Source: an uncultured Rhizobium sp. (GTDB lineage: Bacteria > Pseudomonadota > Alphaproteobacteria > Rhizobiales > Rhizobiaceae). From it: a stretch of DNA of 64,000 bases. Location of the stretch: NCBI GenBank assembly GCA_945952045.1, contig CAMFHE010000012.1, positions 58,744 through 122,743 of the forward strand. Direction: 5' to 3'. The translations under genes and the position numbers were made by a program. Numbering within the stretch: the stretch's first letter is position 1; every line of letters begins with the position of its first letter. This document shows, one piece after another, positions 18,151 to 27,240 of this stretch. The notes under the pieces are model-generated. The model ran no database searches. It was given only the letters and a program-made list of their open reading frames with translations, and was not told the DNA's origin.

Positions 18151-18846
18151 ATGCTGACCGTCGAGAAAGCCAACCTTCATTATGGCGCCGCGCAGGCGCT
18201 GCGCGGCGTCTCGCTGACGGCCGAGATGGGCAAGATCACCTGCGTCCTCGGTCGCAACGGCGTCGGCAAATCCAGCCTCCTGCGCGCCATCACAGGTCAG
18301 CATCCGCTGTCGGCGGGTTCCATCCGCTTCAACGACGCCGAACTTGATGGTTTGGCGCCCTATGGCCGCGCCAAGCGGGGCATCGGCTATGTTCCGCAGG
18401 GCCGCGAGATATTCCCGCTGCTGACCGTGAAAGAAAATCTCGAATCCGGTTATGCGCCGCTGAAACGCGCGGAGCGCTTCATCCCGGACGAGATATTCAG
18501 TCTTTTTCCGATCTTGCACACCATGCTTGGCCGACGCGGCGGCGATCTCTCCGGTGGCCAGCAACAGCAGCTTGCCATCGGCCGGGCGCTGGTCACGCGG
18601 CCGAAGATCCTCGTGCTGGACGAACCGACGGAAGGCATTCAGCCGTCGATCATCAAGGATATCGGCCGCACCATCCGTTATCTGCGCGATTCCACCGGCA
18701 TGGCGATCCTGCTCGTCGAGCAATATCTCGATTTCTGCCGCGAGCTTGCCGATCACGTCTATATCATGGATCGAGGGACGATCGTCCACGAGGGGCCTGC
18801 TGAAACACTCGATCACCCTGAGGCCCGCAAGCACCTGACGGTGTGA
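18151..18846 (+). CDS. urtE: urea ABC transporter ATPase UrtE
   Basis: A 231-residue LivF-type ATPase. Walker A GRNGVGKSS, signature LSGGQQQQLAIGRAL, Walker B KILVLDEPTEGIQPS and switch His region LLVEQYLDF. GYVPQGREIFPLLTVKENLE is typical of the LivF/UrtE branch. The ATG at 18151 follows GGGGAGATGAGG, which overlaps the end of urtD. Last gene of the urea operon; the downstream aminotransferase gene is convergent, 12 bp away. No urease genes are present in this window. Confidence 0.96.
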   Translation: MLTVEKANLHYGAAQALRGVSLTAEMGKITCVLGRNGVGKSSLLRAITGQHPLSAGSIRFNDAELDGLAPYGRAKRGIGYVPQGREIFPLLTVKENLESGYAPLKRAERFIPDEIFSLFPILHTMLGRRGGDLSGGQQQQLAIGRALVTRPKILVLDEPTEGIQPSIIKDIGRTIRYLRDSTGMAILLVEQYLDFCRELADHVYIMDRGTIVHEGPAETLDHPEARKHLTV

Positions 18847-18858
18847 CAGGCCCCGCTC

Positions 18859-20172
18859 TCACCAGCCGGCAAAGCGTGAAAGCACGTCGTCCGGTACGCT
18901 GGAAAGTTCGGAGAAGGCCTGGTCAAGCAGGTCCACCGCTTGACCGATCTCGTTTTCCGAGATGGTCAGCGGCGGCGTCATTTCCAGGACGTTGCCGTTC
19001 AATCCCACATAATAAAGGACGAGGCCGAGTTCGTAGGCGCGGTAAATGAGCTTCGCCGTCTCGGGTCTGGCCGGTTCACGCGTCTTTCGGTCGGTCACCA
19101 GTTCCAGACCGCAGGCAAGGCCCCGACCGCGAATGTCGCCGATCAGGTTGTGACGTCGCGCAAGCCTCGTCAGGCCGTCGCGCAGCATCTTGCCCTTGCG
19201 CTCGGCGCCGGCCACAAGATCTTCGCGGTCGATCGCGTCGAGAACGGCAAGGCCGGCTGCGGTGGAAACCGGGTTTCCGTGGAGGGTCTGCATGGCGAAG
19301 GCGCTGGCGCAGTCGAGGATTTCGGCCGGCGCGATGACGGCCGAAAGCGGCAATCCGCCGCCCAGCCCCTTGCCGAGCACGAGGATGTCGGGAACGAAGC
19401 CTTCATGTTCGAAGCAATGCAGGCGCCCGCTGCGAGCAAGGCCGACCTTGACCTCGTCGCAGACGACGAGAATGCCGTGCGCGCGGCAGATTTCAGCGAA
19501 TTTTCGCAGGAAACCATCGGGCGGCACGATCAGGCCGCCATCCGACTGGATCGGTTCGATGAAGGCGGCGGCGATGGAGCCGGCCGGTACGGCGGCCAGT
19601 TTTTCCGTCAGAAGCGAAAGAACCGCTTCTCCGGTCGGGTCGTCCCGATAGGGCCTGTAGGGATCGGGGTAGGGCAGGAGGATCAGGCCATCGGCCTTGG
19701 CGGCATCGGCCTGCACGCTATGGCCGGAAAAGGCCATCGAGCCGACGGTGCAGCCGTGATAGGCGCCGACGAAGGCGATGACGCCGGTGCGGCCGGTGGC
19801 CTTGGTAATTGCCCGGTAGGCCGCCTCGTTGGCGTCGGAGCCGGAATGGCCGAACCAGACCTTGTGCGTACCCTTCCCCGGAAAACGCGCCAGGAGCTGT
19901 TCGGCAAGCGCCACAGCCGGCGCGTTCGAGGCGGAAAGAATGCTGGCGCCGGCGGGATTGGCGACCGCGCGGGAAACGGCCTCGACGATGGCCGGGTGGC
20001 CGTAGCCGAGGCTGGCGGCGCCCCATGCGCCCGAGAGGTCGATGAGTTCCCGCCCGCTTTCCTCCACGAGGCGCGCGCCCCTGCCGCCGGCAATCGCCAG
20101 CGGGAAGAAACGCAGTTTCTGCAAGCTGCCGATGGCGCCTGCATCGCGTTCGTAGAGGGTATCCGTCATCAT
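18859..20172 (-). CDS. class III aminotransferase (PLP-dependent)
   Basis: A 437-residue fold-type I aminotransferase of the GABA/ornithine class. GSDANEAAYRAI near residue 110, the AYHGCTVGSMAFSGHS loop, ILVVCDEVKVGLARSG with the PLP-ring Asp, and LVLGKGLGGGLPLSAVI with the Schiff-base Lys are all visible. VWFGHSGSDANE fits omega-amino acid or amine substrates. Two adjacent ATGs (20172, 20169) follow AAGGAG; I use the first. It overlaps the formylglutamate-amidohydrolase-like gene upstream and is the last gene of the four-gene catabolic operon. Substrate is probably an amino acid or amine released by the other enzymes. Confidence 0.93.
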   Translation of the reverse strand: MMTDTLYERDAGAIGSLQKLRFFPLAIAGGRGARLVEESGRELIDLSGAWGAASLGYGHPAIVEAVSRAVANPAGASILSASNAPAVALAEQLLARFPGKGTHKVWFGHSGSDANEAAYRAITKATGRTGVIAFVGAYHGCTVGSMAFSGHSVQADAAKADGLILLPYPDPYRPYRDDPTGEAVLSLLTEKLAAVPAGSIAAAFIEPIQSDGGLIVPPDGFLRKFAEICRAHGILVVCDEVKVGLARSGRLHCFEHEGFVPDILVLGKGLGGGLPLSAVIAPAEILDCASAFAMQTLHGNPVSTAAGLAVLDAIDREDLVAGAERKGKMLRDGLTRLARRHNLIGDIRGRGLACGLELVTDRKTREPARPETAKLIYRAYELGLVLYYVGLNGNVLEMTPPLTISENEIGQAVDLLDQAFSELSSVPDDVLSRFAGW

Positions 20173-20987
20173 CCAAACTCCTTGAGAGCCGCCACCAGAC
20201 AGCGGGTGAGGCGGTCGCCCCATTCTCCGACGCCGGAAAGCGTGTCGATCAGATCGTGGCGCACTTCGATCAGCGCGCCGGGAAGGCCACGGGCATCGGC
20301 ATGAACCGGCACTGTATAGTCTTCGTCGGGATGGATGTTGTAGGGCTCGTTATCGCCGATGGTCAGCGACGCCTCGTTTTGCAGTTCGCGCACCAGCGTC
20401 CGGCCGAAGCCGGTCGCCTCGCCATGGAGAATGCCCGCATGCCAGGGACGTTGCTTGCCGAAATAGACGGGCGTGAAGGAATGGATGCCGACGACGAGCG
20501 GACGCTTGCCGTCTGCCTGCAGGCGGTCGAGCCGCCGCGCGACGGCGTCGGCAAAGGGCGTGAACAGCGTGTCGATACGCTGCTGTTTCTCGGCCTCCGT
20601 CAGGTCGAGATTGCCGGGAATGTCCGTCGTCTCGCTGGTTTGAGGAATGGCCGAGGGTGCTGCAAGCGGCCGGTTGCAATCGATGACCAGCCGCGAATAA
20701 TTGGTCATGAACAGCGGCGCGTCGAGCGCGCGGCTGAGATGCTGGGAAAGCGCGCTGACGCCGATATCCCAGGCGATGTGACGCCGGCGCTCGGCCTCGG
20801 GCAGGCCGAGATCGCCGAGCGCGCGCGGAATACGGTTCGAGGCGTGTTCGCAGAGCAGCAGATAGGGTGAGGCCCCGTCCGGATTGACGACGGCGTAAGG
20901 CGGCGGCTCGTCGATGGCGAGCAGCGGCTGGCCGGGATCGTGCCGCCACCGGTTTTCGGGGCGCGGAATGGTCTTGGTCGAGCTCAT
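20169..20987 (-). CDS. N-formylglutamate amidohydrolase family protein
   Basis: A 272-residue zinc-dependent amidohydrolase of the FGase fold (HutG2-like). LLLCEHASNRIPRAL with the Glu-His metal site, HIAWDIGVSAL, LVIDCNRPL, VVGIHSFTPV with a metal His, and LIEVRHDLI are the expected motifs in order. Family members hydrolyse N-formylglutamate or related acyl-amino acids. A TTG start at 21002 is possible; ATG 20987 is preferred although its Shine-Dalgarno (GGGCAGG) is close. It sits between a glutamine-synthetase-like gene and an aminotransferase, so a gamma-glutamyl or N-acyl intermediate is plausible. Confidence 0.88.
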   Translation of the reverse strand: MSSTKTIPRPENRWRHDPGQPLLAIDEPPPYAVVNPDGASPYLLLCEHASNRIPRALGDLGLPEAERRRHIAWDIGVSALSQHLSRALDAPLFMTNYSRLVIDCNRPLAAPSAIPQTSETTDIPGNLDLTEAEKQQRIDTLFTPFADAVARRLDRLQADGKRPLVVGIHSFTPVYFGKQRPWHAGILHGEATGFGRTLVRELQNEASLTIGDNEPYNIHPDEDYTVPVHADARGLPGALIEVRHDLIDTLSGVGEWGDRLTRCLVAALKEFG

Positions 20988-20998
20988 GACCTGCCCGC

Positions 20999-22345
20999 TC
21001 AATACACGGCCGCGTAACGCGCGCAGAGCGCCTCGGGCGAAAGCCCCTCGACGATTTCGATCTCCTTGCGCTTCATGGCGAAGTAGCAGTCGAGGAAATC
21101 CTGCGAGAACCAGCCCATGACCACCTCGTCGGCGGCAAGCGTGTCGAGCGCTTCGCCAAGGCTCGATGGCAGGCGGCGGATGCCGAGCTTCGCCTGTTCT
21201 TCGGCGGAAAATTCCGAAGGGTCGGAATTGATCAGCGGCGGCTGTTCCAGACCGGCGCGAATGCCCTCGAGGCCGGCGCGCAGCAGGACAGCCAGCGACA
21301 GATGCGGGCTCGCACAGGCGTCGGCCGCGCGATATTCCATGTTGAACTGTTTGGCCGGATTGCTGCCGGGCAGGTCGAGCGTCGGGCAGATGCGCAGCGT
21401 CGCCTCACGGTTCTTCTCGCCAAGGCAGGTATAGGCCGCGCTCCAGTGATGCGGCACGAGGCGCATATAGGAGAGCACCGAAGGCGCTGTAAAGGCGACA
21501 AGCGCCGGCAGATGCTTGATGACGCCGGCGGCAAACGAGCCGGCGACCTTGGAAAGCCGGCCGGGACGGGTGGCATCGAAGGTGACGGGATTGCCGTCGA
21601 GATCGGTGAAGCTGACATGCAGATGGACGCCGTTGCCGACGCCGTCGGGATCGGTCTTGGGCGCGAAGCTGGCGTTCCAGCCGAAGAGGGCGGCGACCTC
21701 GCGGGTGACGGCGCGGATCGTCGCGCCGCGATCGGCAGCAGCAAGCGCCGGCGCCGGACGGCAGGTGACTTCGAACTGGTCCTTGCCATATTCCGGCAGG
21801 AACATCTCCGGCTCGGCGCCGGCTTCCTTCAGCGCCGTCATCAGCAGCGAACCGAAGGGCTCGGCGCGACGCTGGGCGCGCAGGCCGAAGGCGGGGGCGG
21901 CGGGCCAGTCGGCGCCAAGCACCTGGAATTCCTGCTCGACTGCGCTGATGACCTTGAGGCCGGCTTCCTTCTCGAAATCGGCCAGCGTCGCCTTGAGGAA
22001 GCTGCGCACGCAGCAGTTCCAGGGTTCGCCCTTCAGGTCGGTAATGTCGGAATGGTAGAAATGCAGCGGCGTCTCGTCCGGCAGGCAGGTGACGCGCGCC
22101 TTGCTGTCGGGATCGGCCATCAGCCGCAGGTCGCCGGCCGAACCCCAGGGGTTGGGGTCGGCGATGAGGTCGAAGGGCGTCAGCGCCAGATTTGCCGGCA
22201 CCCAGCCGACGCCCTTGCGCAGGTAATCCTCGATTTCGGATGCGGCAAAGCTGCGGCCGCGGGTGATGCCGGCAATATCCGTCGTGACGAAGGTCGCAAG
22301 TTCCGTCAGGCCGGAAAGCGCCTTGCCGTTGCTGCTGTCGTTCAT
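20999..22345 (-). CDS. glutamine-synthetase-like ligase (PuuA/GlnT type)
   Basis: A 448-residue member of the glutamine synthetase superfamily. VISAVEQEFQVL (metal-binding Glu residues), GVGNGVHLHVSFTD, CLGEKNREATLRICP (the N-R-x5-R-I segment) and NMEYRAADACASPHLSLAVL are present in the usual order. It is shorter and more diverged than housekeeping GlnA and resembles gamma-glutamylputrescine synthetase and other gamma-glutamylamide synthetases. It lacks the adenylylation-site segment seen in GlnA, as far as I can read. The ATG at 22345 follows AAGGGAAG. Context suggests it activates an amine by gamma-glutamylation or removes ammonia. Confidence 0.88.
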   Translation of the reverse strand: MNDSSNGKALSGLTELATFVTTDIAGITRGRSFAASEIEDYLRKGVGWVPANLALTPFDLIADPNPWGSAGDLRLMADPDSKARVTCLPDETPLHFYHSDITDLKGEPWNCCVRSFLKATLADFEKEAGLKVISAVEQEFQVLGADWPAAPAFGLRAQRRAEPFGSLLMTALKEAGAEPEMFLPEYGKDQFEVTCRPAPALAAADRGATIRAVTREVAALFGWNASFAPKTDPDGVGNGVHLHVSFTDLDGNPVTFDATRPGRLSKVAGSFAAGVIKHLPALVAFTAPSVLSYMRLVPHHWSAAYTCLGEKNREATLRICPTLDLPGSNPAKQFNMEYRAADACASPHLSLAVLLRAGLEGIRAGLEQPPLINSDPSEFSAEEQAKLGIRRLPSSLGEALDTLAADEVVMGWFSQDFLDCYFAMKRKEIEIVEGLSPEALCARYAAVY

Positions 22346-22366
22346 GATGCTTCCCTTCTCAAACGA

Positions 22367-23029
22367 TCAGGCTTGGCCGAGACCGGCAAGGCGGCGAAGG
22401 ACGGTTTCGGTATCGGTGATCCAGCAATAGCCGGAATAGGCGCGCATCGCGGCGTCGTGGCGTTCCCGGCTGTAGGTGGCGCAGGCGTCCTCGACGACCG
22501 TCACCAGATAGCCGCGATCGGCGGCATCGCGCACGGCCATGTCGACGCACTGGTCGGTGACGACGCCTGCGATGATCAGGTAACGCGTGTTGAGATTGCG
22601 CAGCACGTAATCGATGTTGGTGGAATTGAAGACGCCGGACGAGGTTTTCGGTAGCACGATCTCGTTGTCGATGGGCGCCAGCGCCGGGATCACCTGACCC
22701 TCGGGCGAACCCTTGGGCACATGCATGTCGGAAAGCTTGTGGTCGAGCGAGCGGTCGCGACCGTCGAGCGTCAGGCTTTCGATGATCGTATGCAGTACGT
22801 TGCAGCCGGCCTTGCGGCCCGCTTCGAGAATACGCACCTGGTTCGGGATGACCGTATCGCGCAGGCGGCGATGGTAATAGCTGTCGGCATCCTGCGGATG
22901 GGTGGGATCGAGGTTCGGCTCGCACCAGATGCGCTGCATATCGACATAGAGCAGGGCGGTCATGCCGTCCTCATAGGCGCTGTCGCGCCGCAGCAGGTCC
23001 TTGCCGTATTGCACTTCAATCGCAGTCAT
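22367..23029 (-). CDS. isochorismatase-family cysteine hydrolase
   Basis: A 220-residue cysteine hydrolase. ALLYVDMQRIWCEP (catalytic Asp), IVLPKTSSGVFNSTNIDYVL (catalytic Lys) and AGVVTDQCVDMAVRDAADRG (cis-peptide VVTD and nucleophile Cys) form the expected triad. Family members hydrolyse amides and ureides such as nicotinamide, N-carbamoylsarcosine, ureidoacrylate and biuret. The ATG at 23029 follows GGAGGACAG. It is the first gene of the operon that ends in the aminotransferase. Its substrate is likely a nitrogen-rich amide imported by the divergent ABC transporter. Confidence 0.9.
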   Translation of the reverse strand: MTAIEVQYGKDLLRRDSAYEDGMTALLYVDMQRIWCEPNLDPTHPQDADSYYHRRLRDTVIPNQVRILEAGRKAGCNVLHTIIESLTLDGRDRSLDHKLSDMHVPKGSPEGQVIPALAPIDNEIVLPKTSSGVFNSTNIDYVLRNLNTRYLIIAGVVTDQCVDMAVRDAADRGYLVTVVEDACATYSRERHDAAMRAYSGYCWITDTETVLRRLAGLGQA

Positions 23030-23074
23030 GTCTGTCCTCCAATGGGTCTCGGTTCGCCGCTGCGGGCGGAAATG

Positions 23075-23956
23075 TCATGGGTTGCCGTCAACGGGCGTGC
23101 CGTAGGCGTCCTCGGTGATGCCGTAGCTGCGGCGCAGATCTTCCAGGCGCTCGATACGACTGCGCGACTGGCTGGCGAGACGCGCCGTCAGGCCGGCGAT
23201 CAGCGCCTCGGTCTGGGCGATGGCAGGCACCATCGTGTCATAGGGCGAGATCGTATCCACCGGCGCCATCAGCGTGACCGAGGCGATTTCGGCAATCGGC
23301 GACAGCCAGCGGTCGGTGAACAGCACGATGCGCGCGCCCTGCCTGGCCGCCTGGCGGGCGAAACGGATCGTGTCGATCTGATAGCGCCTGTAGTCGTAGA
23401 CGAAGAGCACGTCGCGCTTGCCGAGATCGACGAGCCGATCGACCTGATCGGCCTGCGCGCCGTTGATCCACTGGGTTTCGCCGCGCAGCTGCTTCATATG
23501 CGACCAGAGAAGCCCGGCGAGAAAGCCGCTGAAACGTCCGCCCAGGCAATGAACCCGCATGCTGAGATCGGCCGCGGCATCGATCGCCGCCTCGAAATCG
23601 TCGGGCGGCAGCATCTGCATCGAGGATTCGAGCGCATGAATGCTGGCGCGCAGGAAATGCTGATAGAAATTCCCCTCTTCCAATGAGGGTTTGCGCGTGT
23701 CGAGCATGGAGAGCGGCGAACTCATGCGCTCCTGCACTTCGCCGAGCAGTGCGGCCTGAAATTCCGGATAGCCTTCGTAACCGAGCTTGTTGGCGAAACG
23801 CACCACCGTCGGATTGCTGACGCCTGCCGCCGCCGCCAGATGCGCGACCGTGTTGAGGCCGGCAGCCGGATAGTTCGACAGCAATTGCCGCACGATCTTC
23901 AACTCCGCCCGCGTGAAGGCGATTTCTCCGCCCGTGAGGCGATCTCGAATGGCCAT
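23075..23956 (-). CDS. RpiR-family transcriptional regulator
   Basis: A 293-residue regulator. The N-terminal RpiR helix-turn-helix (residues 1-78: AHLAAAAGVSNPTVVRFANK, then LGYEGYPEFQAALLGE) is followed by a SIS sugar-isomerase-like domain (residues about 125-260: VHCLGGRFSGFLAGLL, DVLFVYDYRRYQ). ATG 23956 follows GGGGGAGGCAG. It lies between the cysteine hydrolase operon (45 bp away, same strand) and the divergent ABC importer, and likely represses both through the nested repeats at 24000-24050. Confidence 0.92.
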   Translation of the reverse strand: MAIRDRLTGGEIAFTRAELKIVRQLLSNYPAAGLNTVAHLAAAAGVSNPTVVRFANKLGYEGYPEFQAALLGEVQERMSSPLSMLDTRKPSLEEGNFYQHFLRASIHALESSMQMLPPDDFEAAIDAAADLSMRVHCLGGRFSGFLAGLLWSHMKQLRGETQWINGAQADQVDRLVDLGKRDVLFVYDYRRYQIDTIRFARQAARQGARIVLFTDRWLSPIAEIASVTLMAPVDTISPYDTMVPAIAQTEALIAGLTARLASQSRSRIERLEDLRRSYGITEDAYGTPVDGNP

Positions 23957-23999
23957 TGTCTGCCTCCCCCTCGTGATCGGCTTTCGTGGCGCGATTTTA

Positions 24000-24050
24000 A
24001 TTTTGTTACATTATTGCTAGCAGACAATAAAAAATGAAACAAGATTGACA
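24000..24050 (+). promoter_or_regulatory. nested inverted repeats and -35 box, probable RpiR operator
   Basis: An outer imperfect inverted repeat (ATTTTGTTACATT at 24000-24012 against AATGAAACAAGAT at 24033-24045, 11 of 13 paired) encloses an inner perfect one (TTATTG / CAATAA at 24011-24016 and 24025-24030). TTGACA at 24045-24050 follows directly, a consensus -35 for the importer operon; no clear -10 is visible. Confidence 0.55.
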
Positions 24051-24124
24051 TGTAGGATTTTGCGATTAACGTTTGTTGCGGGAACGGGCGCCGGGAAACG
24101 GGTCCACAAATCGGGAGAATGCTG

Positions 24125-25993
24125 ATGGTGCGCATAAGGCGCGGAACCGTCGTCGGGATCGTCGCGACGGTGCTCCCCCTGGTGGTCGCGGCCCTGGTGG
24201 CGAAGGGCCTCTTTCCGGGCGCGGGCGAACGGCTTGTGACGCTGTTCCTGATCAACGTGATCGCCGTCATCGGCATCGGCGTCTATAGCGGCAATTCCGG
24301 CATCATTTCTTTCGGCAATGTCGGCTTCATGGCCATCGGCGCCTATGCCTCCGGCCTTCTGACCATCAATCCGGTCGTGCAGAAGACGGCGCTGCCGCAT
24401 CTGCCCGAATGGCTGATGGGCTGGGGCATGTCCTTCCTGCCGGCGCTTCTCATCGCGCTCGTCGTCGTCGCCCTGGTCGCGATCGCCATCGGCATTCCGG
24501 TTGCCCGGCTCGGCGGCTCCTCGGCCTCGATCTGCACGCTCGGCTTTCTCGTCATCGTGCATGTCGTGCTGGTGGCGTCGAGCGATTTCACCCGCGGCAG
24601 CCAGACCTTTTTCGGCATTCCGCGCGCGGTCAACATCTGGGTCGCGCTGCCCTTCGCCATTCTCGCCGTCGCCATCGCCCGCATCTACCGTGACAGCGCT
24701 GCCGGCATGAAGCTGCGCGCCTCGCGCGAAGACGAGATCGCTTCGACGGCGGTCGGCGTCAATGTGCGCCTGCATCGCTTCCTCGCCTGGGTGCTCGGTG
24801 CGATTCTGTCGGGCGCGGCCGGCGTGCTGTTTGCTCATTTCATCGGCGCCTTCTCGCCGAAGGATTTCTATTTCAACCTCACCTTCATGCTGCTCGCCAT
24901 GCTGATCCTCGGCGGCATCACCACCGTCTCCGGCGCGGTCGTGGGCGCGGCAGTGATCATGGTCATCGTCGAATTCCTGAGAAAGCTCGAAGGCGGCGTC
25001 GATCTCGGCGCGCTTTCGCTTCCCACGGTCTTCGGCCTCACCGATATCGGCATCGGCCTCGCGATCCTCTTGGTGATGTACCGCCTGCAGGACGGACTTC
25101 TCGGCGTGCGCGAGATCGACGAGCAGTTGCCGTTTCTCAAGCGCCTGTCGGCCGGCGCGGCCAAGCCGGTTGCAGAGCGGCCCGCCGAGGCCCTGGCTGA
25201 AGGCACGGGGCTGTTGCGCGTCGAAAACGTCAGCAAGCGTTTTTCCGGTCTCGTCGCGTTGGAAAATGCCGATTTCGAAATCCGCCCCGGCCTCGTTACC
25301 GGCCTGATCGGCCCGAACGGCGCCGGCAAGTCGACCCTGATCAACAGCGTCTCCGGCGTCGTGCCGCCTTCGAGCGGCCGGGTGATGATCGACGGCGCGG
25401 ATGTCGCCTCGCTGCCGGTCTACCGGGTGCCGGTCGCGGGCCTTGCCCGCACCTTCCAGAACATCCGCCTGTTCAAGAACCTGACCGTGCTGGAAAACGT
25501 GACAGTTGCCGCCAGCGCCGTCGCAGGCGAGCGCGATCCCGTCGATCTCGCCCGCGAGGCGCTTTCGGAAGTCGGGCTCGGCGATGTCGCCGGGCAGCTT
25601 GCCGGCACGCTCTCCTATGGCGCGCAACGGCGGCTGGAAATCGCCCGCGCATTGGCGCTGAAGCCGCGTTACCTGCTGCTCGACGAGCCCGCCGCCGGCA
25701 TGAACCCTGCCGAGACGCAAGAACTGATGACCGTTCTCGATCGCATCCGCACCAAGCATCGCCTCGGCCTGCTGGTGGTGGAGCACGACCTGAAGCTGAT
25801 CATGCGGCTCTGCGACATCGTCGTGGTGCTCAACAAGGGCCAGCAGATCGCCATCGGCACGCCGGCGGAAATCCAGGCCAATCCCGCCGTGATCGAAGCC
25901 TACATCGGCCGCCGCCGCCGCGCGGATACGCCGCCATCGAACGATGCCGCCCTGCCGGTTCTCGACCCGCACGCGGCCGGCAAGCCCGCATAA
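24125..25993 (+). CDS. branched-chain-amino-acid-type ABC permease fused to ATPase
   Basis: A 622-residue fusion of two parts that are normally separate. Residues 1-330 are a LivM-like permease with about eight to ten helices (GIGVYSGNSGIISFGNVGFM, LILGGITTVSGAVVGAAVI). Residues about 360-610 are a LivG-like ATPase: Walker A GPNGAGKSTL, signature LSYGAQRRLEIARAL, Walker B RYLLLDEPAAGMNP and switch His VVEHDLKL. There is no stop or frameshift between them, and the joint is a flexible Ala/Pro-rich linker (PVAERPAEALAEG). ATG 24125 is 8 bases from GGGAG; the ATG at 24119 is too close. Works with the three following genes. Confidence 0.94.
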   Translation: MVRIRRGTVVGIVATVLPLVVAALVAKGLFPGAGERLVTLFLINVIAVIGIGVYSGNSGIISFGNVGFMAIGAYASGLLTINPVVQKTALPHLPEWLMGWGMSFLPALLIALVVVALVAIAIGIPVARLGGSSASICTLGFLVIVHVVLVASSDFTRGSQTFFGIPRAVNIWVALPFAILAVAIARIYRDSAAGMKLRASREDEIASTAVGVNVRLHRFLAWVLGAILSGAAGVLFAHFIGAFSPKDFYFNLTFMLLAMLILGGITTVSGAVVGAAVIMVIVEFLRKLEGGVDLGALSLPTVFGLTDIGIGLAILLVMYRLQDGLLGVREIDEQLPFLKRLSAGAAKPVAERPAEALAEGTGLLRVENVSKRFSGLVALENADFEIRPGLVTGLIGPNGAGKSTLINSVSGVVPPSSGRVMIDGADVASLPVYRVPVAGLARTFQNIRLFKNLTVLENVTVAASAVAGERDPVDLAREALSEVGLGDVAGQLAGTLSYGAQRRLEIARALALKPRYLLLDEPAAGMNPAETQELMTVLDRIRTKHRLGLLVVEHDLKLIMRLCDIVVVLNKGQQIAIGTPAEIQANPAVIEAYIGRRRRADTPPSNDAALPVLDPHAAGKPA

Positions 25994-26013
25994 CCATCCA
26001 GAGGAGCAAAACA

Positions 26014-27168
26014 ATGAAAACGACGATGAAGGTTCTTTTCCTGTCCACCGCGCTCGGCGCGCTTGCCCTGCCGGCGCTGGCCGAAGATCTCGCCATCGGC
26101 CTTGCGACCGCGCAGACCGGCGCGCTCGCCCCCTATGACCAGCCCTCGCTGAAGGGCCTGCAGATGGCCGTCGACGAGATCAACGCCGCCGGTGGCGTCG
26201 CCGGCAAATTCCCGATCAAGATGATCGCCAAGGACACCCGCTCGGATGCGGCGCAGACCGCGCTCGTGGCACAGGAACTGGTCGACGAAGGCATCAAGAT
26301 CCTCATCACCCCCTGCGATGCCGATCCCTCGATTGCCGCCGGCCAGATCACCCAGGCCGCGCAAATCCCGGCCTTCTCCTTCTGCGCCACGACGCCGACC
26401 ATGCCGCTCGCCGTCGGCGACTACATGTTCGGCAACTACCCGGCCGACAACGTCCAGGCCGCGGTTCTGGCGAATTACGCCAAGGACAAGGGCTTCAAGA
26501 CGGCTTATGTGATGAAGTCGCCGGATACCGCCTATACGCTGAAACTGCCGGAATATTTCGCCACCAGCTTCAAGGGCAAGGGCGGGCAAGTCATCGGCGA
26601 GGGCACCTACAGCATGGGCCAGCAGGATTTTTCCGCCGAAGTCACCAAGATCAAGGCGCTGAACCCCGCGCCCGACGTCATCATGACCGCCGCCTATGAG
26701 CCGGACTTCCCGGCTTTCATCCGACAGTTGCGCGGCGCCGGCGTCACGACGCCGATCCTCGGCAGCGACGGCATCGATTCCCCGACCACCTTTGGCCTCG
26801 GCCCGCTGGTCGATGGCGTCGTCTTCACCACCGCCGGCTTTGCCGTCGAGGGCAGCCCGCTCGCCGCCTTCAACGCCAAGTACAAGGCGAAGTTCGGCCA
26901 GGATCCCGATACCGTCTACATCGCCAATGGCTACGATCTCGGCAAGGTCATCGAGGCGGCGGTCACCAAGGCCGACAGCATCGAGCCGACCGCCATCCGC
27001 GAAGCCGTCGCCTCGCTCGATAATGTCGAGGGCGTCACCGGCAAGATCAGCTATGTCGGCACGCAGGGCATGCCGCTGCGCTCCGTCTCGCTGGTGCGCA
27101 TCGAGGGTGGCAATCGCTCGCTGGTCAGCCAGGGCGTTCCGGCCGCTGCGGACGTTCCCTCGCCCTGA
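26014..27168 (+). CDS. ABC transporter substrate-binding protein, LivK-like
   Basis: A 384-residue periplasmic binding protein. Signal peptide MKTTMKVLFLSTALGALALP (cleaved near ALA, residue 24), then DLAIGLATAQTGALAPYDQP, DEINAAGGVAG and the type I fold pattern ILITPCDADPSIAAGQ and DVIMTAAYEPDFPAFI. It follows AGAGGAGCAAAAC. The ligand is unknown; amino acids, amides or ureides are typical for this family. A terminator-like stem-loop follows before the next operon gene. Confidence 0.94.
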   Translation: MKTTMKVLFLSTALGALALPALAEDLAIGLATAQTGALAPYDQPSLKGLQMAVDEINAAGGVAGKFPIKMIAKDTRSDAAQTALVAQELVDEGIKILITPCDADPSIAAGQITQAAQIPAFSFCATTPTMPLAVGDYMFGNYPADNVQAAVLANYAKDKGFKTAYVMKSPDTAYTLKLPEYFATSFKGKGGQVIGEGTYSMGQQDFSAEVTKIKALNPAPDVIMTAAYEPDFPAFIRQLRGAGVTTPILGSDGIDSPTTFGLGPLVDGVVFTTAGFAVEGSPLAAFNAKYKAKFGQDPDTVYIANGYDLGKVIEAAVTKADSIEPTAIREAVASLDNVEGVTGKISYVGTQGMPLRSVSLVRIEGGNRSLVSQGVPAAADVPSP

Positions 27169-27181
27169 TCTTCAGGCAATG

Positions 27182-27207
27182 CCCTCCGGTGATCGCCGGA
27201 GGGTTTT
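27182..27207 (+). terminator. stem-loop after the LivK-like gene (attenuator-like)
   Basis: CCCTCCGG / CCGGAGGG with a 6-base loop, followed by TTTT at 27204-27207. It lies inside the operon, between the binding-protein gene and the second ATPase gene, so partial termination is likely. Confidence 0.75.
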
Positions 27208-27240
27208 CATCATCCCGTATGGCTGAGGCGGACAGGCCCG

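Noticed and set aside
22367..23029. Naming the cysteine hydrolase biuret hydrolase or ureidoacrylate hydrolase
   Set aside because: The triad is there, but substrate loops cannot be told by eye and the N-terminus differs from the biuret hydrolase I remember.
24017..26014. Minus-strand open frame of 665 codons over the fused permease-ATPase
   Set aside because: The plus strand has Walker A, signature and Walker B motifs; the minus frame is rich in Arg, Asp, Gly and His repeats typical of an antisense shadow.
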